A DNA stretch of 64,000 bases from Eumeta japonica (GCA_005406025.1 BGZK01000099.1:682001-746000); one strand, 5' to 3'; shown: positions 36,798 to 47,874, counted from the stretch's first letter. Numbers and translations: made by a program. The notes: a model not told the origin generated them from the letters alone.

Positions 36798-36914
36798 ACC
36801 ACCGAAAGTGGCGGTGACCGTTGAAGAAATAGTTTAATTTTATTTAAAAACTCATTGGTTAATTCAAAAACCGGTCAATTAAAAAACTGATTGGTCACCA
36901 CCGCTCTTGGTGGT
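36798..36914. repeat. 22-bp imperfect inverted repeat flanking a 73-bp spacer
   Basis: The left arm 36,798-36,819 reads ACCACCGAAAGTGGCGGTGACC. The right arm 36,893-36,914 pairs with it at 18 of 22 positions. All four mismatches are transitions. The spacer is AT-rich. This may be a tiny MITE-like hairpin or a fragment of a repeat. Confidence 0.5.
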
Positions 36915-38541
36915 CATCTCCGCCGATGCCGAAACCTAGCTTCTTATCTATGAATATTGGGTAACTGCATTTTGTTATTAAAAAAATAATCACGCTATCT
37001 CGGAAAAAGTGTTACTGTTTCATTTAGACATATGCCGTCAATTTTAATTTTACCACAGACGCATTATTTTAAGTGTCTCCAGATTAGCAACAGTATGGTC
37101 TCTTGTCTTCTGGAAAATAAAGGCGTCAGATGGTACTTTTAATGTAACGTCAAATGAAGTAGAAAAATTAAGTTCAATTCGACCGTGTCAAAGTCAATAT
37201 TTATTGTTTTATATTCTATTCGATCAAAAGCGCATACAAAGAGTGGCAAAATTATCCTCCAATCAGCATATATACAGTACAAATGGATGCTTACAGTTTA
37301 CTGTCGTATCGAGTCAATCGAATACTTCAAAAGTTAATAGTTAATCACCTGTCCATTCTCTATGCATTCATTCTTAGCTCTCGTTACCGCCGTATTGAAT
37401 CGGTAACCATAGGTAAATATCCAGACGGGCGAATATAGACTTGAAATTCCAGTTCTAGAAATACCTAGATGTGTGTATTCCATCCACAGAGCCAGACCGA
37501 AATGATGCATTCCCAGTGCTGCATTTTAAATGCGCCAGAGGGAGGTAGATTTAGACAAGAGCGTATTCACGATTACGGACTGTCATTCATATAAATTTCA
37601 TAAGGTGAATACATCTGCATAATCTGCAATATAATTCTTGCATTTTATTAAGAATTTTTTTTAGAGAGCGTTTGTACGTTTATATGACCATTGACTACTT
37701 TCAAATAAATTTTTTTTACTTTCAAGTGTCTTGAAACGAAAATTAATGTCACGTGTGAGTTTAATCTCGATATTAGTCCGAGAGTTCGGATTTATAACTA
37801 AAAGATCCAAAATGTTCTTTAGCGGGTTATTCATTCGCGATTCATATGACGTTTTAAACGGTTAAGATATTAAATATTTTAGCGCCGCAATTTCGTATAA
37901 ATGTAAAATATTTAAGGGTTATCACATTAATGTCTCTGAATTAAATTGAAACTGATAAAAACTAGCTGAAAGACGACCATAAAACACAAGTTCTTCGATG
38001 GACGCTTTAATATTCACCGAAATCAAATGTAATATTCCGAGGTTTCAAGTGGCCTATAAAAGATACGACGTACTGATAGATATAAAAATAGTGTATCGGT
38101 TCGTGCAGGAAGACAGAAGCGCAATTCTTTATTATTTTTATAGCGAATAATTATGCATTATGGCATAAAAAATTAAGTATAACTATTTTATACATTTATT
38201 TATTTATGCGTAGAATTATTTTAATTGAATTGAAGAAAAGAGTGCAAAATTTTAATTCGCAATACAATTATTTGGTAACATTTTCAATATTAAACATATT
38301 TTAGCAGCGAACAAAATAATTATGTCTTTATACAATTAGAAAATTATTTCTGATTTAATGAAATGATTATTAATATGAAAAGAAATATCTATTAAAAAAA
38401 TATAAAGTGTCGCAGTGTCATCTCATATTTGACAATTAAGTTTGTGAAAAAAAATGAAGATTGTAAGTAAGAAGAAAATTATTCATTTATTTCAATAATT
38501 ATAATCGAATCGGCCGATACTGATATACATCATCTTCTAAT

Positions 38542-38557
38542 AATAGGCATGATGACA
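38542..38557 (+). repeat. Left terminal inverted repeat of the transposon
   Basis: AATAGGCATGATGACA. If AT (38,543-38,544) is the target duplication, the element begins AGGCATGATGACA at 38,545. The match to the right end stops abruptly outward and weakens inward, apart from a shared ACTATAAT block. Confidence 0.85.
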
Positions 38558-38885
38558 GTAACTAAAAATTACTATAATTATGTATTTATTCAACAATACT
38601 TGAGTGATGGATTACAAAGTACTCCTTTATATTTTAATTATGAGCGAGATTACTAATTATTTTTATAAAATAAATTTACAAAATACGGTAAATCGCCATG
38701 ATATATTGAACACCAATCAGAGCCAATTACGTCACCGTTGAAATCGACACTACGAGCACTGTGAAAACGCGTACATCTTGTAGCTTTGGACAACTCCTGT
38801 GGCTTTAATTACCATTTCATTACGTTTGAAACAGTACTTAGCCTAAATTTAGTGTTATTAAAACGAAGGTGAAACTACGCAAGTC

Positions 38886-40335
38886 ATGGAACAAGGATTT
38901 AGTAAGGCAAACAGTACTAATTTGCCTAGAATCCACTTGTTGATGCTGGGAGAGTTTTTGGCATCAAACAAAGACTTTTGTTCAGCAGAATTTAGAAATG
39001 TCAAAACTTCCATGTAAGTAAAACATTAGATGCCTACATTAAATAATATTTTAAAAATTAAGTAATAGATCTAAAACACCATTAAATGTATTTCATATTA
39101 ATATTTGAGGTTATGGTAATGAATTTATTTTTTATAATGTGTCTTGTTTTATATTTATTCATTGTTTTTCTTATTTTAGGTCCTCCAGACCATCCTATGG
39201 CGATGATGCTGTAAGTTATGTACAACTTAAACGCGAAGGAGACATCTGCATAGTAAAATGTAAAGTTTGCCCGGAACATAAAGTCCATGCAAAGTTGTAT
39301 AGCGTGACTTTAATAATGGACGAACAGGAAGAGGCAGTTAAATCAATAGAATGTCACGATTGTGTGGCTTCACAAGGAGGCTGCAAACATGCTATAGCAT
39401 TTCTGATGTGGATACATCGCAGGAGTGAGGAACCATCCTGTACATCCGTCGAATGCTATTGGATGAAATCCAAACTTTCCAGGGCTGGAAGTACTCTAAA
39501 ATATTTAACAGCTAGCGAAATGTCTAATGCTAAACCTAGCTTGCCATCAAATACAGAAGTATTTGAAAAGTTTCTAGAGGAAGGGAAGAAAAGGAGGCTT
39601 AATAACTGCGAGGTAATAAAATACCAAAATGACTATGTTTTTGACCAAACAGAAAGTTTGTCTATGCATACATTGGTGCTGAAATATAAAGAAAGGTCCT
39701 GTGACAGATTTTTGGAAAAAATTGCATTGTCTGATGCTGATGTTTATAATATTGAAAAGTAACAAGAGCCCAACATGACAGTACCTTATGGCATGAGTTG
39801 AGATATGGCAGAATAACAGCTTCACGAGCATTTGAATTCAGTCGGTGCAAAACCAATGATGGCACACTGATCGCATTAATAATGGGTGGAAAACTCCTGA
39901 CACATTGGCTATGAAACGGGGCAGAATATTGGAAGATCAAGTAAGGAAGACAGTGAGTATAAAACTTGGAAAAAAAATTAACAAGTGTGGTCTCATAGTT
40001 TCTAAAATACATCCTATGATAGCAGGATCGCCTGATGGGATCTGTGAAGATAGTATCATTGAAATTAAGTGTCCCACGAGTGCAAAAACTTTAAAAAAAT
40101 ATGTATGTGATGGGAAACTAACGCAGAAGTTTTATGTACAGGTGCAGCTCCAAATGTACTTGACAGGACTTAAAAAAGGCTACTATTGTGTTGCTGATAG
40201 TGACTACAGTGAAAATAAAATGTAGAAATAGTTAGTGTTATGTATGATGAGAAATATGTATCAAATTTTCTGAATATTATTGTTTCTTCATGGAAAGATA
40301 ATGTGTATCCATTATTATACAGAAGTATTTCTTAA
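38886..40335 (+). pseudogene. SWIM zinc-finger / YqaJ-like recombinase-nuclease of the transposon, frameshifted
   Basis: Exon 1 (38,886-39,013) starts MEQGFSKANSTNLPRIHLL. A 166-bp intron (GTAAGT ... TTTTAG) leads to exon 2 at 39,180, continuing SSRPSYGDDAVSYVQLKREG. A SWIM-like motif C-x2-C-x6-C-x-H (ECHDCVASQGGCKHAIAFLM) lies at about 39,349-39,408. The YqaJ part shows LWHELRYGRITASR (about 39,780-39,830), GSPDGICEDSIIEIKCP with its putative metal-binding Asp (40,034-40,036) and Glu-x-Lys (40,061-40,069), and QVQLQMYLTG. The family is PD-(D/E)xK, lambda-exonuclease-like, so 5'-3' exonuclease activity in strand processing or recombination is likely. Frameshifts occur near 39,759, 39,896 and 40,219, where reading resumes in another frame and ends TAA at 40,333-40,335. 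A polyadenylation signal AATAAA is at 40,346. About 430 codons in total. No in-frame nonsense codon is seen besides those created by the shifts. Confidence 0.85.
39014..39179 (+). other. Intron 1 of the YqaJ gene
   Basis: GTAAGT donor at 39,014 and a pyrimidine-rich acceptor ending ttattttAG at 39,179. Splicing joins AT to G to make a Met codon and keeps the frame into SSRPSYGDD. A short in-frame extension into the intron (MSCFIFIHCF...) is an artefact of open reading through it. Confidence 0.75.
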
Positions 40336-41619
40336 CATTTATGTAAATAAAATGCAACTTTTAAAAATATGTTTTATTTAATTAATGAATCTTGTATGTT
40401 CACTAAACCACAAGCAATGGTGATGACATCATCAAGCACTTTTACTAAGTTGTGGTTGACATGCATGTGGCTTCAACATATTAAATTCCCGTAATCGTCT
40501 AATCACTCTCTCCACATGTATTCTCAGGCTTGCAATTTGTTTTGTTTCTCTGACCTCACTTTTAGACAGTTTTGCCCCAGTTGTTACACTCGGAGGCCGT
40601 ACTAACTGCACTCCCTCTTTCCGTAAATACTGTTCAACATGTTTGAACCCTCTGTCTGCCATCACATACATGCCAGGTTGTAAACACCTTATAAAGTCAC
40701 ATTGTTCCACCAAACATGTATCCGTTATTCTTCCTCCGTAGCCTGGTGAAATGTAATTAATCAAACCATTTGGTGTACAGGACACAAGATATTTGATGGT
40801 GTTAGCCTTTTTGTATTCTGACCATGAGAGAGCTTGATGTAAGGCTTTCGAAGGCTTTTGCACCTCTATTTCTAGGCAATCTATGATGCAAGTCACATTG
40901 TGATATTTGTGCCTAAAAGCCATCGGTAATTTTTTAATTAATTCATTATCTAATTTCACTAGAAATGGACGTATTACACTAGCAATTACTGGAATATTTT
41001 TAAAAATATTTTGCTTGCGTAAGTCGGAGTCATAGAGAAATCATCAGCGAGCTCTCTGAATGGGTTATTTAATCTAATTTTTTTTAAACACATAAGTATA
41101 TGATTTGCAGGAATATTAGTTTTTTCTTTAATTATATCAATTAGGTAGTAGCAACTTTTAGGCACACCAATATAAAACCGTGGATTTTTTGTTATTTTAG
41201 CAAAGTGTATTCCAGAATTTTTGATGCTTCTTGTTTTTTATCTTTTCCAATTAATTCGCTGCAGTCTGAAGTAGATTTCATCTGTTGGGATATTGTTGAT
41301 GGTGATGATTCTCTATGTGTACTAGATGGTGCAAATGAGATATCACTATCAGATTCTTCCTCAATTGTAAAAAGTTTCCTAGAATATTTCTGTATCATGG
41401 ATGTAGATGGCTTGGCAGTAATGCAACTTTTAATTTTAAATGGTGATGTGGAAACAGATTGGTTAAAAGGTTTCAAAGGTGATGTCATCTGGTTTACTAA
41501 ATTCATTTCTGTTTGTATGGCTTTACTTCTGTATTTATATGTTATGAGTACTTGAGTTGCTTTATCCGCTGACTTATGTGAATCTTTTTGTGAAGTATTT
41601 TCTATATGAGCTTGTGAAA

Positions 41620-41816
41620 CTGAAAGAGAAAAAAAAAACATAAATACAATACAGAATACCCACGTCTACATACTCATATTATGCAATGCTAAGAATTGGT
41701 TACCTAACAATGACAAGTTATTCAATTTGTAGCATTGCTTTATTGATCACACAAGAAATAGATATTTTTATTCAAGAAAATGAAGTACATTTTAATACAG
41801 ATAAATATGTAGTTAC
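41620..41816 (-). other. Intron 2 of the transposase gene
   Basis: On the minus strand GGAATTTCCG|GTAACT and TCTCTTTCAG|TTTCACAAG. Joining gives GIS-(G/V)-SQAHIEN in frame. The donor is GTAACT. The polypyrimidine tract (T10, then CTCTTTC) is strong. Confidence 0.7.
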
Positions 41817-42075
41817 CGGAAATTCCAGAAGAGCTCTCTCCGACTTCCACCTGTTTTGTAGTAACAGATCTTTCTTCTAAATCTTTCTCACATTCTTTAA
41901 TTAATGTCAGTCTTTGTTTTTTGAGAATATATGGTCGTTTAGTAGCATTGAATGTTCGTTTTCTTCGATCTGGTTGACATTGAAATTTTGAGGGCATACA
42001 TGCTGGTTTCATGCGAACCTGTGACACCGATCCCATCACATGATATTCCATATAATTCTCCATATCATTTGGTAA

Positions 42076-42229
42076 CTGAAATATTAATAAAAATCTATTA
42101 AGATAGATAACATCAGAGCAAGATGGGATCTAACCTCAAAACATATTGTTTATTATTTAATTCATACCTCTGACAAGATTATTGTACCACATACTACTTT
42201 AGAATCAACAAAACCAAATACAAACTTAC
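42076..42229 (-). other. Intron 1 of the transposase gene
   Basis: On the minus strand GAC|GTAAGT at 42,229 and TTTCAG|TTACCAAAT at 42,076. Splicing gives CEDHFD-LPNDMENY in phase 0, completing the THAP C2CH zinc ligands before the linker. Confidence 0.75.
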
Positions 42230-42655
42230 GTCGAAGTGATCTTCACAAAAATAAAGGTGAGCAGTAGGCAATATCCCTGTTGCATCCCGCCTTGCAAGTT
42301 TTAGCCACTTGTCTCGTATCGTTTTCTTTTGTGGAACGAATACAAATAACTTATTAGGTGTTTTATAGATGTGTTATTACACTGGGGTACCGCACAACCT
42401 CTATACACTTTGGAATTCATATTTAATAGCACAAAATAACTAAAGTATTCAATGAGCGTCTTATGTTTACGTTTTGGTTATTCAACCGTGACGTCAGAAG
42501 CGACGCTTTGACACTGACAAGCGTTTTGGTGGGAATTGAAATTTTATAAACTAAAATGTCTTTAAAAATATCTAAAACTTTGATTTTAGCAGAAATATGT
42601 TACTCATTATTAATAATGTATATTTCTGAGCATTATAGTACAGTTTTTAAAAAAT

Positions 42656-42671
42656 TGTCATCATGCCTATT
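42656..42671 (-). repeat. Right terminal inverted repeat of the transposon
   Basis: TGTCATCATGCCTATT, the exact reverse complement of 38,542-38,557. The element proper ends at 42,668 if AT at 42,669-42,670 is the target duplication. Confidence 0.85.
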
Positions 42672-45600
42672 GTCGTGCTCTTTGACTGTCTTAAGACAAT
42701 CCCTTCGCTGATAAGTGGATAAAATGGATGTGAGCCTGTTGTAGTTTATATCGATGTTGCGAGTTGCGAGTCAAAGTGGGAGGAGTAACTTAATCCACAC
42801 TTAGCGTGCCAGCGCCCATCGCCGCTATTTATGTGGAAATGTGTGGAAACAATTTACTTAATGCCCCGACTGTACATGAAACTGGTACAAAGTTAAGAGA
42901 TAATTATGGTAAGTCGGCCACTACCTTACACGCTAAAAGGGACTTAAATAGAGTGGAAACAAAGTAAAAAATATTAAGCAATAAAAACATCGGACAATCG
43001 GTACTAGTATTTTATACGAAAAAAATGTGCGATACGATAATGCAAATTTTTCGATCTGAGTTCTTAAAAATTAAATAGTATATTGAAATTTACCTCATTT
43101 CCAATAACCATATATTTCAAAGAGATATGATAATACCACGAGTAATCCTACCTATTTTCCAAAATTATTACATTATATAGGTTAAACATATATGGTAATA
43201 CTGAAATAAATATTCATAGGCGTTGCCGGACCTGTTTTTATATTTTATTTCATTTCATATTTTTTATTGTGATAAAAGTGAAAATGATTTAAATTTTAAA
43301 CAATTTTCTAGGTATATTATTATCTATTGTATGAATGATTCACTGAATGATTTTTCATATTGCGTTTTTATAACTGTTCCTGCTTTATCTCTAATATGAT
43401 TATATTTATTTTTAAGTACACGTTTTTTACTGAAAATATTTATTTAAAAACATCTTAAGAAACGATCAATTTATATAATTGCTATTAAAAAAAAAATAAG
43501 CTTAAAGTGCTTTTAAACGATTCTTTACTTTCTCGTATTTCCAAATCGGAGGTAAATTGATTTAAATTTTTACCGGCTTCAAAGAAATGAAGAGGTCCAT
43601 TTTTGACGCTTTTTTTACGTATGTTCATTGATTTCACTGAAACAGCTTAACAGATGAGGATAGTTTACACTTCATTATATCAAAATACATCCCGAAGTAG
43701 TTCCACATATTTATTAGTTTATTGTCGATTTATGCTTTCCTTACACAAAAACGTGACAGCTGATTTACATTAAATAGTGCTATATTTACAGGGCTTTGAG
43801 CATAATCACGTATTTTTTTTTATTGGGAAGATCGATCCAGTACTTTCTTAGTTGTGTAGTAATGCAGCTTCCATAACAGTTCACTTATTCATATTTTTCC
43901 TAGTTTTTAGTGGGCTAGAGAGAGAGAGCTTAGTGGAGTGTGTGGAGAGCCCTCCGTTTAATCCGGAAGTTAATAGGCATAAAAACTGAAAGACCTGAAA
44001 AACGGCCGATGTAATTGACGGCCTGACGTAATTTATATAAGCGAGGGTGGTCGCACACCTACTAAAGATTTCGAGACCCCGAATCACCTCCAGTGCCACC
44101 GGAAATTTCGAAATAGAACTGCTCTACCGCTTTTCTCAAGCAAAAGTAAAGATTGGCTAGTTTTGTGCATAAATGTAATATTAGGAATAATACTAGGAAT
44201 TACACCAAATAATAATATTAGGAATTACACCAAAATTTGTAGCTTTTTGGTGTAAAATATTTTTAATAGTGTGAATGTACAATACTTTATATTGAATAAA
44301 AATTTTTTTTGGATTTCTTTTTTTTTTTTCTCAAATTATACGAAACTTCTTCTAATGACATTTTTCGATACATCGATAACTACTCGCTGAACATACTTCC
44401 TTATGTATATTATTACAGTTTAATCGCGACAGCATCAGTCATTAGTCGTTAGCCGAAGCTCGGCAAGCGCAGACGTGCTCCGAGGCAACGCAGCGTTTGG
44501 AATATTAATGTTCCAACGTCACGACATATTCAGTTGGGAGTTTATATGCATAAATAAAAAAATAAAACTTGGGCAATAACTAATATGTCTATGTTAAATA
44601 TTTGTACGGTAAAATCATAAATTATCTAAAATCATATTTTCCGTTGTGTACAACGAATAAAATAAAAACTGCATAGTTACGATGCGAAGGTTTTGTGTCC
44701 ACTATTATTTTTACAACTTTTTAATACAACAGACATTTTGTTTTAAAGTAATTGTGATTTCTCTAATACCCATCGGTCCGTCAATTAATTATAGACTTTA
44801 GATTTCAACTAGAGCTTAGACCTTGAATTCTATAAGCACTTTATATTTAATAGCGATCCGAGAGGATATCTTATGAACCAATACAGAGTCGCTATCGCCC
44901 AAATCGTAAAGTAGAGGACCCGACTGCGGTAACAAGCGACACGTCCGCGTAGCCCCATCCAATAAGCATTAATATCCGTGGGTATCGAAAACCGATTTTC
45001 GGTCCTGCACCATTAATTTACTGGCAAACAAAGCAATAATTTGTACCAAGATGAGGTTAGCGTAAGGAAAGGGTCGAAACTAAAGGGGTGAGCCTATGGG
45101 GTGGCAATTAAAAATACGCTGTAAATCCGAATGGAGGGGGGAGGGGGGCAGGTTCGTGGCAAACGAGCTGCAAAATCATATACTACCTTTTGTAACCGGA
45201 TTTCACTTCGTATTTTTGAGTTGGATTTTCGTAATCGAATAAGACGTAAAAAAATATAAACAATAATTGAAGTAAATCTTCCAATAGATAAATATTCGAA
45301 ATTGCAGTGAAACATAAGTCATTTTTTATTAACTTTTATTAAATTTTTTTATACCTGGCTTTAACTAGCCTACCCTGTTATTTCATGAGGAGCTTCAATT
45401 ACATTTGCGTAAATATGTTTTGTTATTTCTATAATATTTCGCGGGTTCGGCTGTCGATCGTAATATATCTTTATCTGTTGTCGATATTGTTAAATTTGGG
45501 ACTTAATTTGCAAACAATACATAAGAAATTTTTAACATAATAATTATATAACATATGACAATAAACACACAAAATTCAAGAATTTTTGTACATAAAAATA

Positions 45601-45840
45601 GTTTTATTCGATTTCTAATATTATTTCTTATAGGGCTGTGACAGGACGTATAGCGAACTACTTCGTGTATAAATAATGCAAAATATTGTATGTGAGAATA
45701 AAAAGCTATCCAACCGACTAGGGCTGTCACCGACCGGCCGCGAAAAGGCATACAAGACAAAGGTGGAAATATTATTCCGGGTAATAACAATGAAAAATGT
45801 ACGCCGAGATTACAGAAGGTAGTGCCGGCTGTAAGGCCGA

Positions 45841-45860
45841 GGGGGGAGGGTTTGGGAGGG
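45841..45860 (+). other. G-quadruplex motif
   Basis: GGGGGGAGGGTTTGGGAGGG: four G-tracts with loops of one to three bases, on the plus strand. Confidence 0.65.
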
Positions 45861-46249
45861 ACTCCGACGGGGAGAGGAGTACGGTGAACTGAAAAAAGCA
45901 AAAAGAAAAAAAAAACATGAAACACACGGGGATAATTTAAATATAACCATTAATCTAGCTCGTACGTCTCGTCGCCGTCCCGAGGTACCGTTAGCATGTT
46001 AGAGTTTCTATTTAGCGAAATTAATTAAATTATGTCGGACGTATTTGCACATATGAAAAAAAAAGTGGGACAATGAAGTAATAATTTTTAATATTTATTG
46101 AAAATATATTTTTGATATCGGCAAGTTTTTCAATTCCATATTTTTTTATTTATCAATAACAATTATTAAATAAATCATATAAAAATGAATGCATACCATC
46201 ACAAAAGCTGAAATTAAATAAATGTTTTTAGAATGTCTCCTTCTTGAAT

Positions 46250-46500
46250 AAATCCATCTTGACATGCAAACATGCGTCGAGACACATCGCTGCCGACCGT
46301 ACAAGACTTTCCAAATTAAGCTGCCTTATTAATAGATCGGAGATACGTCTCTTTTGTCTTTCCGTGCGCGTCGCGAGTTGAATTTAATAGAAAATTAAAA
46401 CGAACCCGCGGCCTCCGCTCCTTTCATTAATGCTGCTGCAGCACATCCGACCGTATTAAAATTATGGGTACGCGCGCCACAGGGCTGTTTATTGGGTGTG
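46250..46500. promoter_or_regulatory. Candidate conserved non-coding element
   Basis: Higher-GC block with cgtgcgcgtcgcgagttg, gaacccgcggcctccgc and the palindromic tgctgctgcagcac, plus TAAT-core homeodomain-like sites (ttaatag, cattaatg). No reading frame. Regulatory role inferred only from contrast with its flanks. Confidence 0.2.
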
Positions 46501-46679
46501 ATACAAAAAAAAAAGTTTGGAACATCTAAGGGAGAATTTCCGATATTGCATATTTTTGTGGTTAACTAAGGACTATTCCTTAGATGGAGAATGTGCACGG
46601 GTGCAATATAGTTTACTTAAATTTGACGAATGCCACGGAAAATTTATAAACGTTTTCCACAATTATAAGGTGATCAACG

Positions 46680-46870
46680 AAAGTCAAAGGCGGATATGGA
46701 CAGAGCGCTGCCTTTCGGGATGAACTCCAAAGTGCCCACCTTCTCCCAGGAGAACGGCCGAAAGTTGTTCTGGCACACCACCTATGCAAGGGAGAGCTCC
46801 CAGAGACTAGTTATGCCAAGGCGTGCGTTCCTCGCAGAGGCAGGTATAGTGAGGACACTATTGGAGTAGG
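46680..46870 (+). other. GC-rich open segment of unknown origin
   Basis: An uninterrupted plus-strand frame from ATG at 46,697 to a TAG at about 46,870 reads MDRALPFGMNSKVPTFSQEN, then a part containing GRKLFWHTT and LVMPRRAFLAEAG. Its GC content is far above the flanks. It resembles wording I associate with a dispersed lepidopteran repeat, but I cannot name the family and no domain is recognised. Confidence 0.25.
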
Positions 46871-47874
46871 TAGATCGATAATCAAGGAGCGGGTAGATGG
46901 AATAGATCATAAAGGAAACAAAATGTTTATTTTCACGCCAGAAATAATTATTAAGAATAAACAATTATTTTACAGAAACATAGGAAACATGCGTCACCTG
47001 CAATTATTCTTTATAAGCGACATTAAGATTGTGCCTCTTTATGTCACCTAATTAGTACAACTGGTGTTAGGAAGAAGCGTAGCTTCGTATTGATCAGAAT
47101 ACACAGCTTATCTCTATAAATCGCTTCCTCTTACTTACGTCAGTTGATAAATAAGCAGAAGCAAGGATCTACCTTAAATGTACTAAATCTCTCAAACGTT
47201 TTAGTTGTATTAATTAAATGAATTAAAAAAGGGGGAAAAAAGGGGAGCCACTTGTACTAAATCTGTCACTAACGCCTTTTGCACGAATGACGTAGGCGAA
47301 TTAAAAGTTCTATATATGCATGTAGAGGTTGAAATCTTGCACGCAAAATCTATTGCGGTGCATGTACTTTTGTGCGATGTGAAGTGTGTGTGTGATGTTT
47401 GTCGCTGTTTTTACAATTGTTAATAAATTCTAATGCGAAAATTTAAGCGTATGAATATCAAAAAAGTTATACCCTCGTTATATATAGATATAACAAACTT
47501 ATAGATTGATAGGAATTATTTTTTAATTTTGAAAAATATTGCTAGTTTTAGATTCCTTAAGGTGTCGAGTAAGTTTTTGAACTTTTCAACGTATTACAGC
47601 CTGTCTGTTACTTGTATAGCTCGATACCTTTAACAAAATAATAAAATTAATCGACATTCAAAACCTCATTTACAGCAATCACATTTTCCGTAAAAGGCGC
47701 GGCACTCGTGGCTTTTAGCTTTGATGAATTTAATTTCGGCTTTGTTTACATTAAGTGCTACATCATTGAACTGAAAATATTGAGATTTGATTTTATAGAG
47801 AAACACCGGTAAGAGGGGCGTTCGATAAAGAGTGAAAATTAGTATTTAGCTGGTAGCTTTTGTTAAATTTTATT

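Larger units (their letters stand above)
31856..38541. other. Long non-coding stretch, no gene supported
   Basis: No credible coding region. A GC-rich patch at 31,880-32,040 (gcgctcgccgcggcgcgc, gagccggccgcggcg) produces overlapping minus-strand frames without domain similarity. Candidate regulatory blocks are listed separately at 33.56-33.85, 34.48-35.0 and 35.39-35.8 kb. An imperfect inverted repeat is at 36,798-36,914. From 36.9 to 38.54 kb the DNA is AT-rich and featureless. Confidence 0.5.
40374..42420 (-). pseudogene. THAP-domain DDE_Tnp_4 transposase of the transposon, frameshifted
   Basis: Three exons on the minus strand: 42,420-42,230, 42,075-41,818 and 41,619-40,374, with GT-AG introns of 154 and 198 bp. 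Exon 1 has the THAP zinc-finger blocks CAVPQCNNTSIK, KLFVFVPQKK, RDKWLKLARR and YFCEDHF, with a one-base frameshift after TSIK. Exon 2 continues LPNDMENYMEYHVMG. Exon 3 carries a linker, a helix-turn-helix block (NPFRELADDFSMTPTYASKIF, about 41,090-41,015) and the DDE core. Catalytic residues fit Asp in CIIDCLEIE (codon 40,879-40,881), Asp in MADRGF (40,654-40,656) and Glu in IHVERVIRRLREF (40,510-40,512). Further frameshifts lie near 41,195, 41,000 and 40,450. The last frame ends at a TAA (40,374-40,376) that overlaps an AATAAA signal. About 565 codons. It would bind the element ends and catalyse excision and insertion. Confidence 0.87.
38545..42668. mobile_element. ISL2EU-type DNA transposon with YqaJ nuclease and THAP-DDE transposase genes
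   Basis: A 4124-bp unit bounded by inverted ends AGGCATGATGACA and TGTCATCATGCCT and flanked by AT on both sides (38,543-38,544 and 42,669-42,670); TA would fit equally if the ends are read one base shorter. It carries two convergent spliced genes, a SWIM/YqaJ protein on the plus strand and a THAP/DDE_Tnp_4 transposase on the minus strand. Their stop codons lie 38 bases apart. To my knowledge the pairing of a THAP-bearing DDE transposase with a YqaJ-domain protein and a 2-bp AT duplication is the mark of the ISL2EU (formerly IS4EU) superfamily, related to PIF/Harbinger. The copy is complete in length, but both genes have frameshifts, so it appears non-autonomous as sequenced. Confidence 0.85.
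42672..47874. other. Non-coding stretch, no gene supported
   Basis: AT-rich with GC-richer patches at 42,680-42,850, 43,900-44,100, 44,400-44,560, 44,860-45,020 and 46,250-46,500. A short degenerate tandem (aataatattaggaattacacc) is at about 44,185-44,235. G-rich runs are at 45,134-45,153 and 45,841-45,860. A 58-codon GC-rich open segment is at 46,697-46,870. Short frames such as 43,881-44,099 and 45,503-45,925 (minus) show no domain. Confidence 0.5.

Noticed and set aside
39139..39179. Upstream start (MSCFIFIHCF) for the YqaJ protein
   Set aside because: These codons lie inside the intron. The spliced exon 1 starting at 38,886 gives a better N-terminus with conserved-looking AEFRNVKTSM.
41205..41555. 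116-codon plus-strand frame
   Set aside because: Shadow of transposase exon 3, whose minus-strand reading is continuous with the rest of the gene.
47785..47830. 'gaggggcgttcgataaagagtg' as a mariner inverted repeat
   Set aside because: No convincing inverse was found on the far side of the transposase relic (48.9-49.1 kb).
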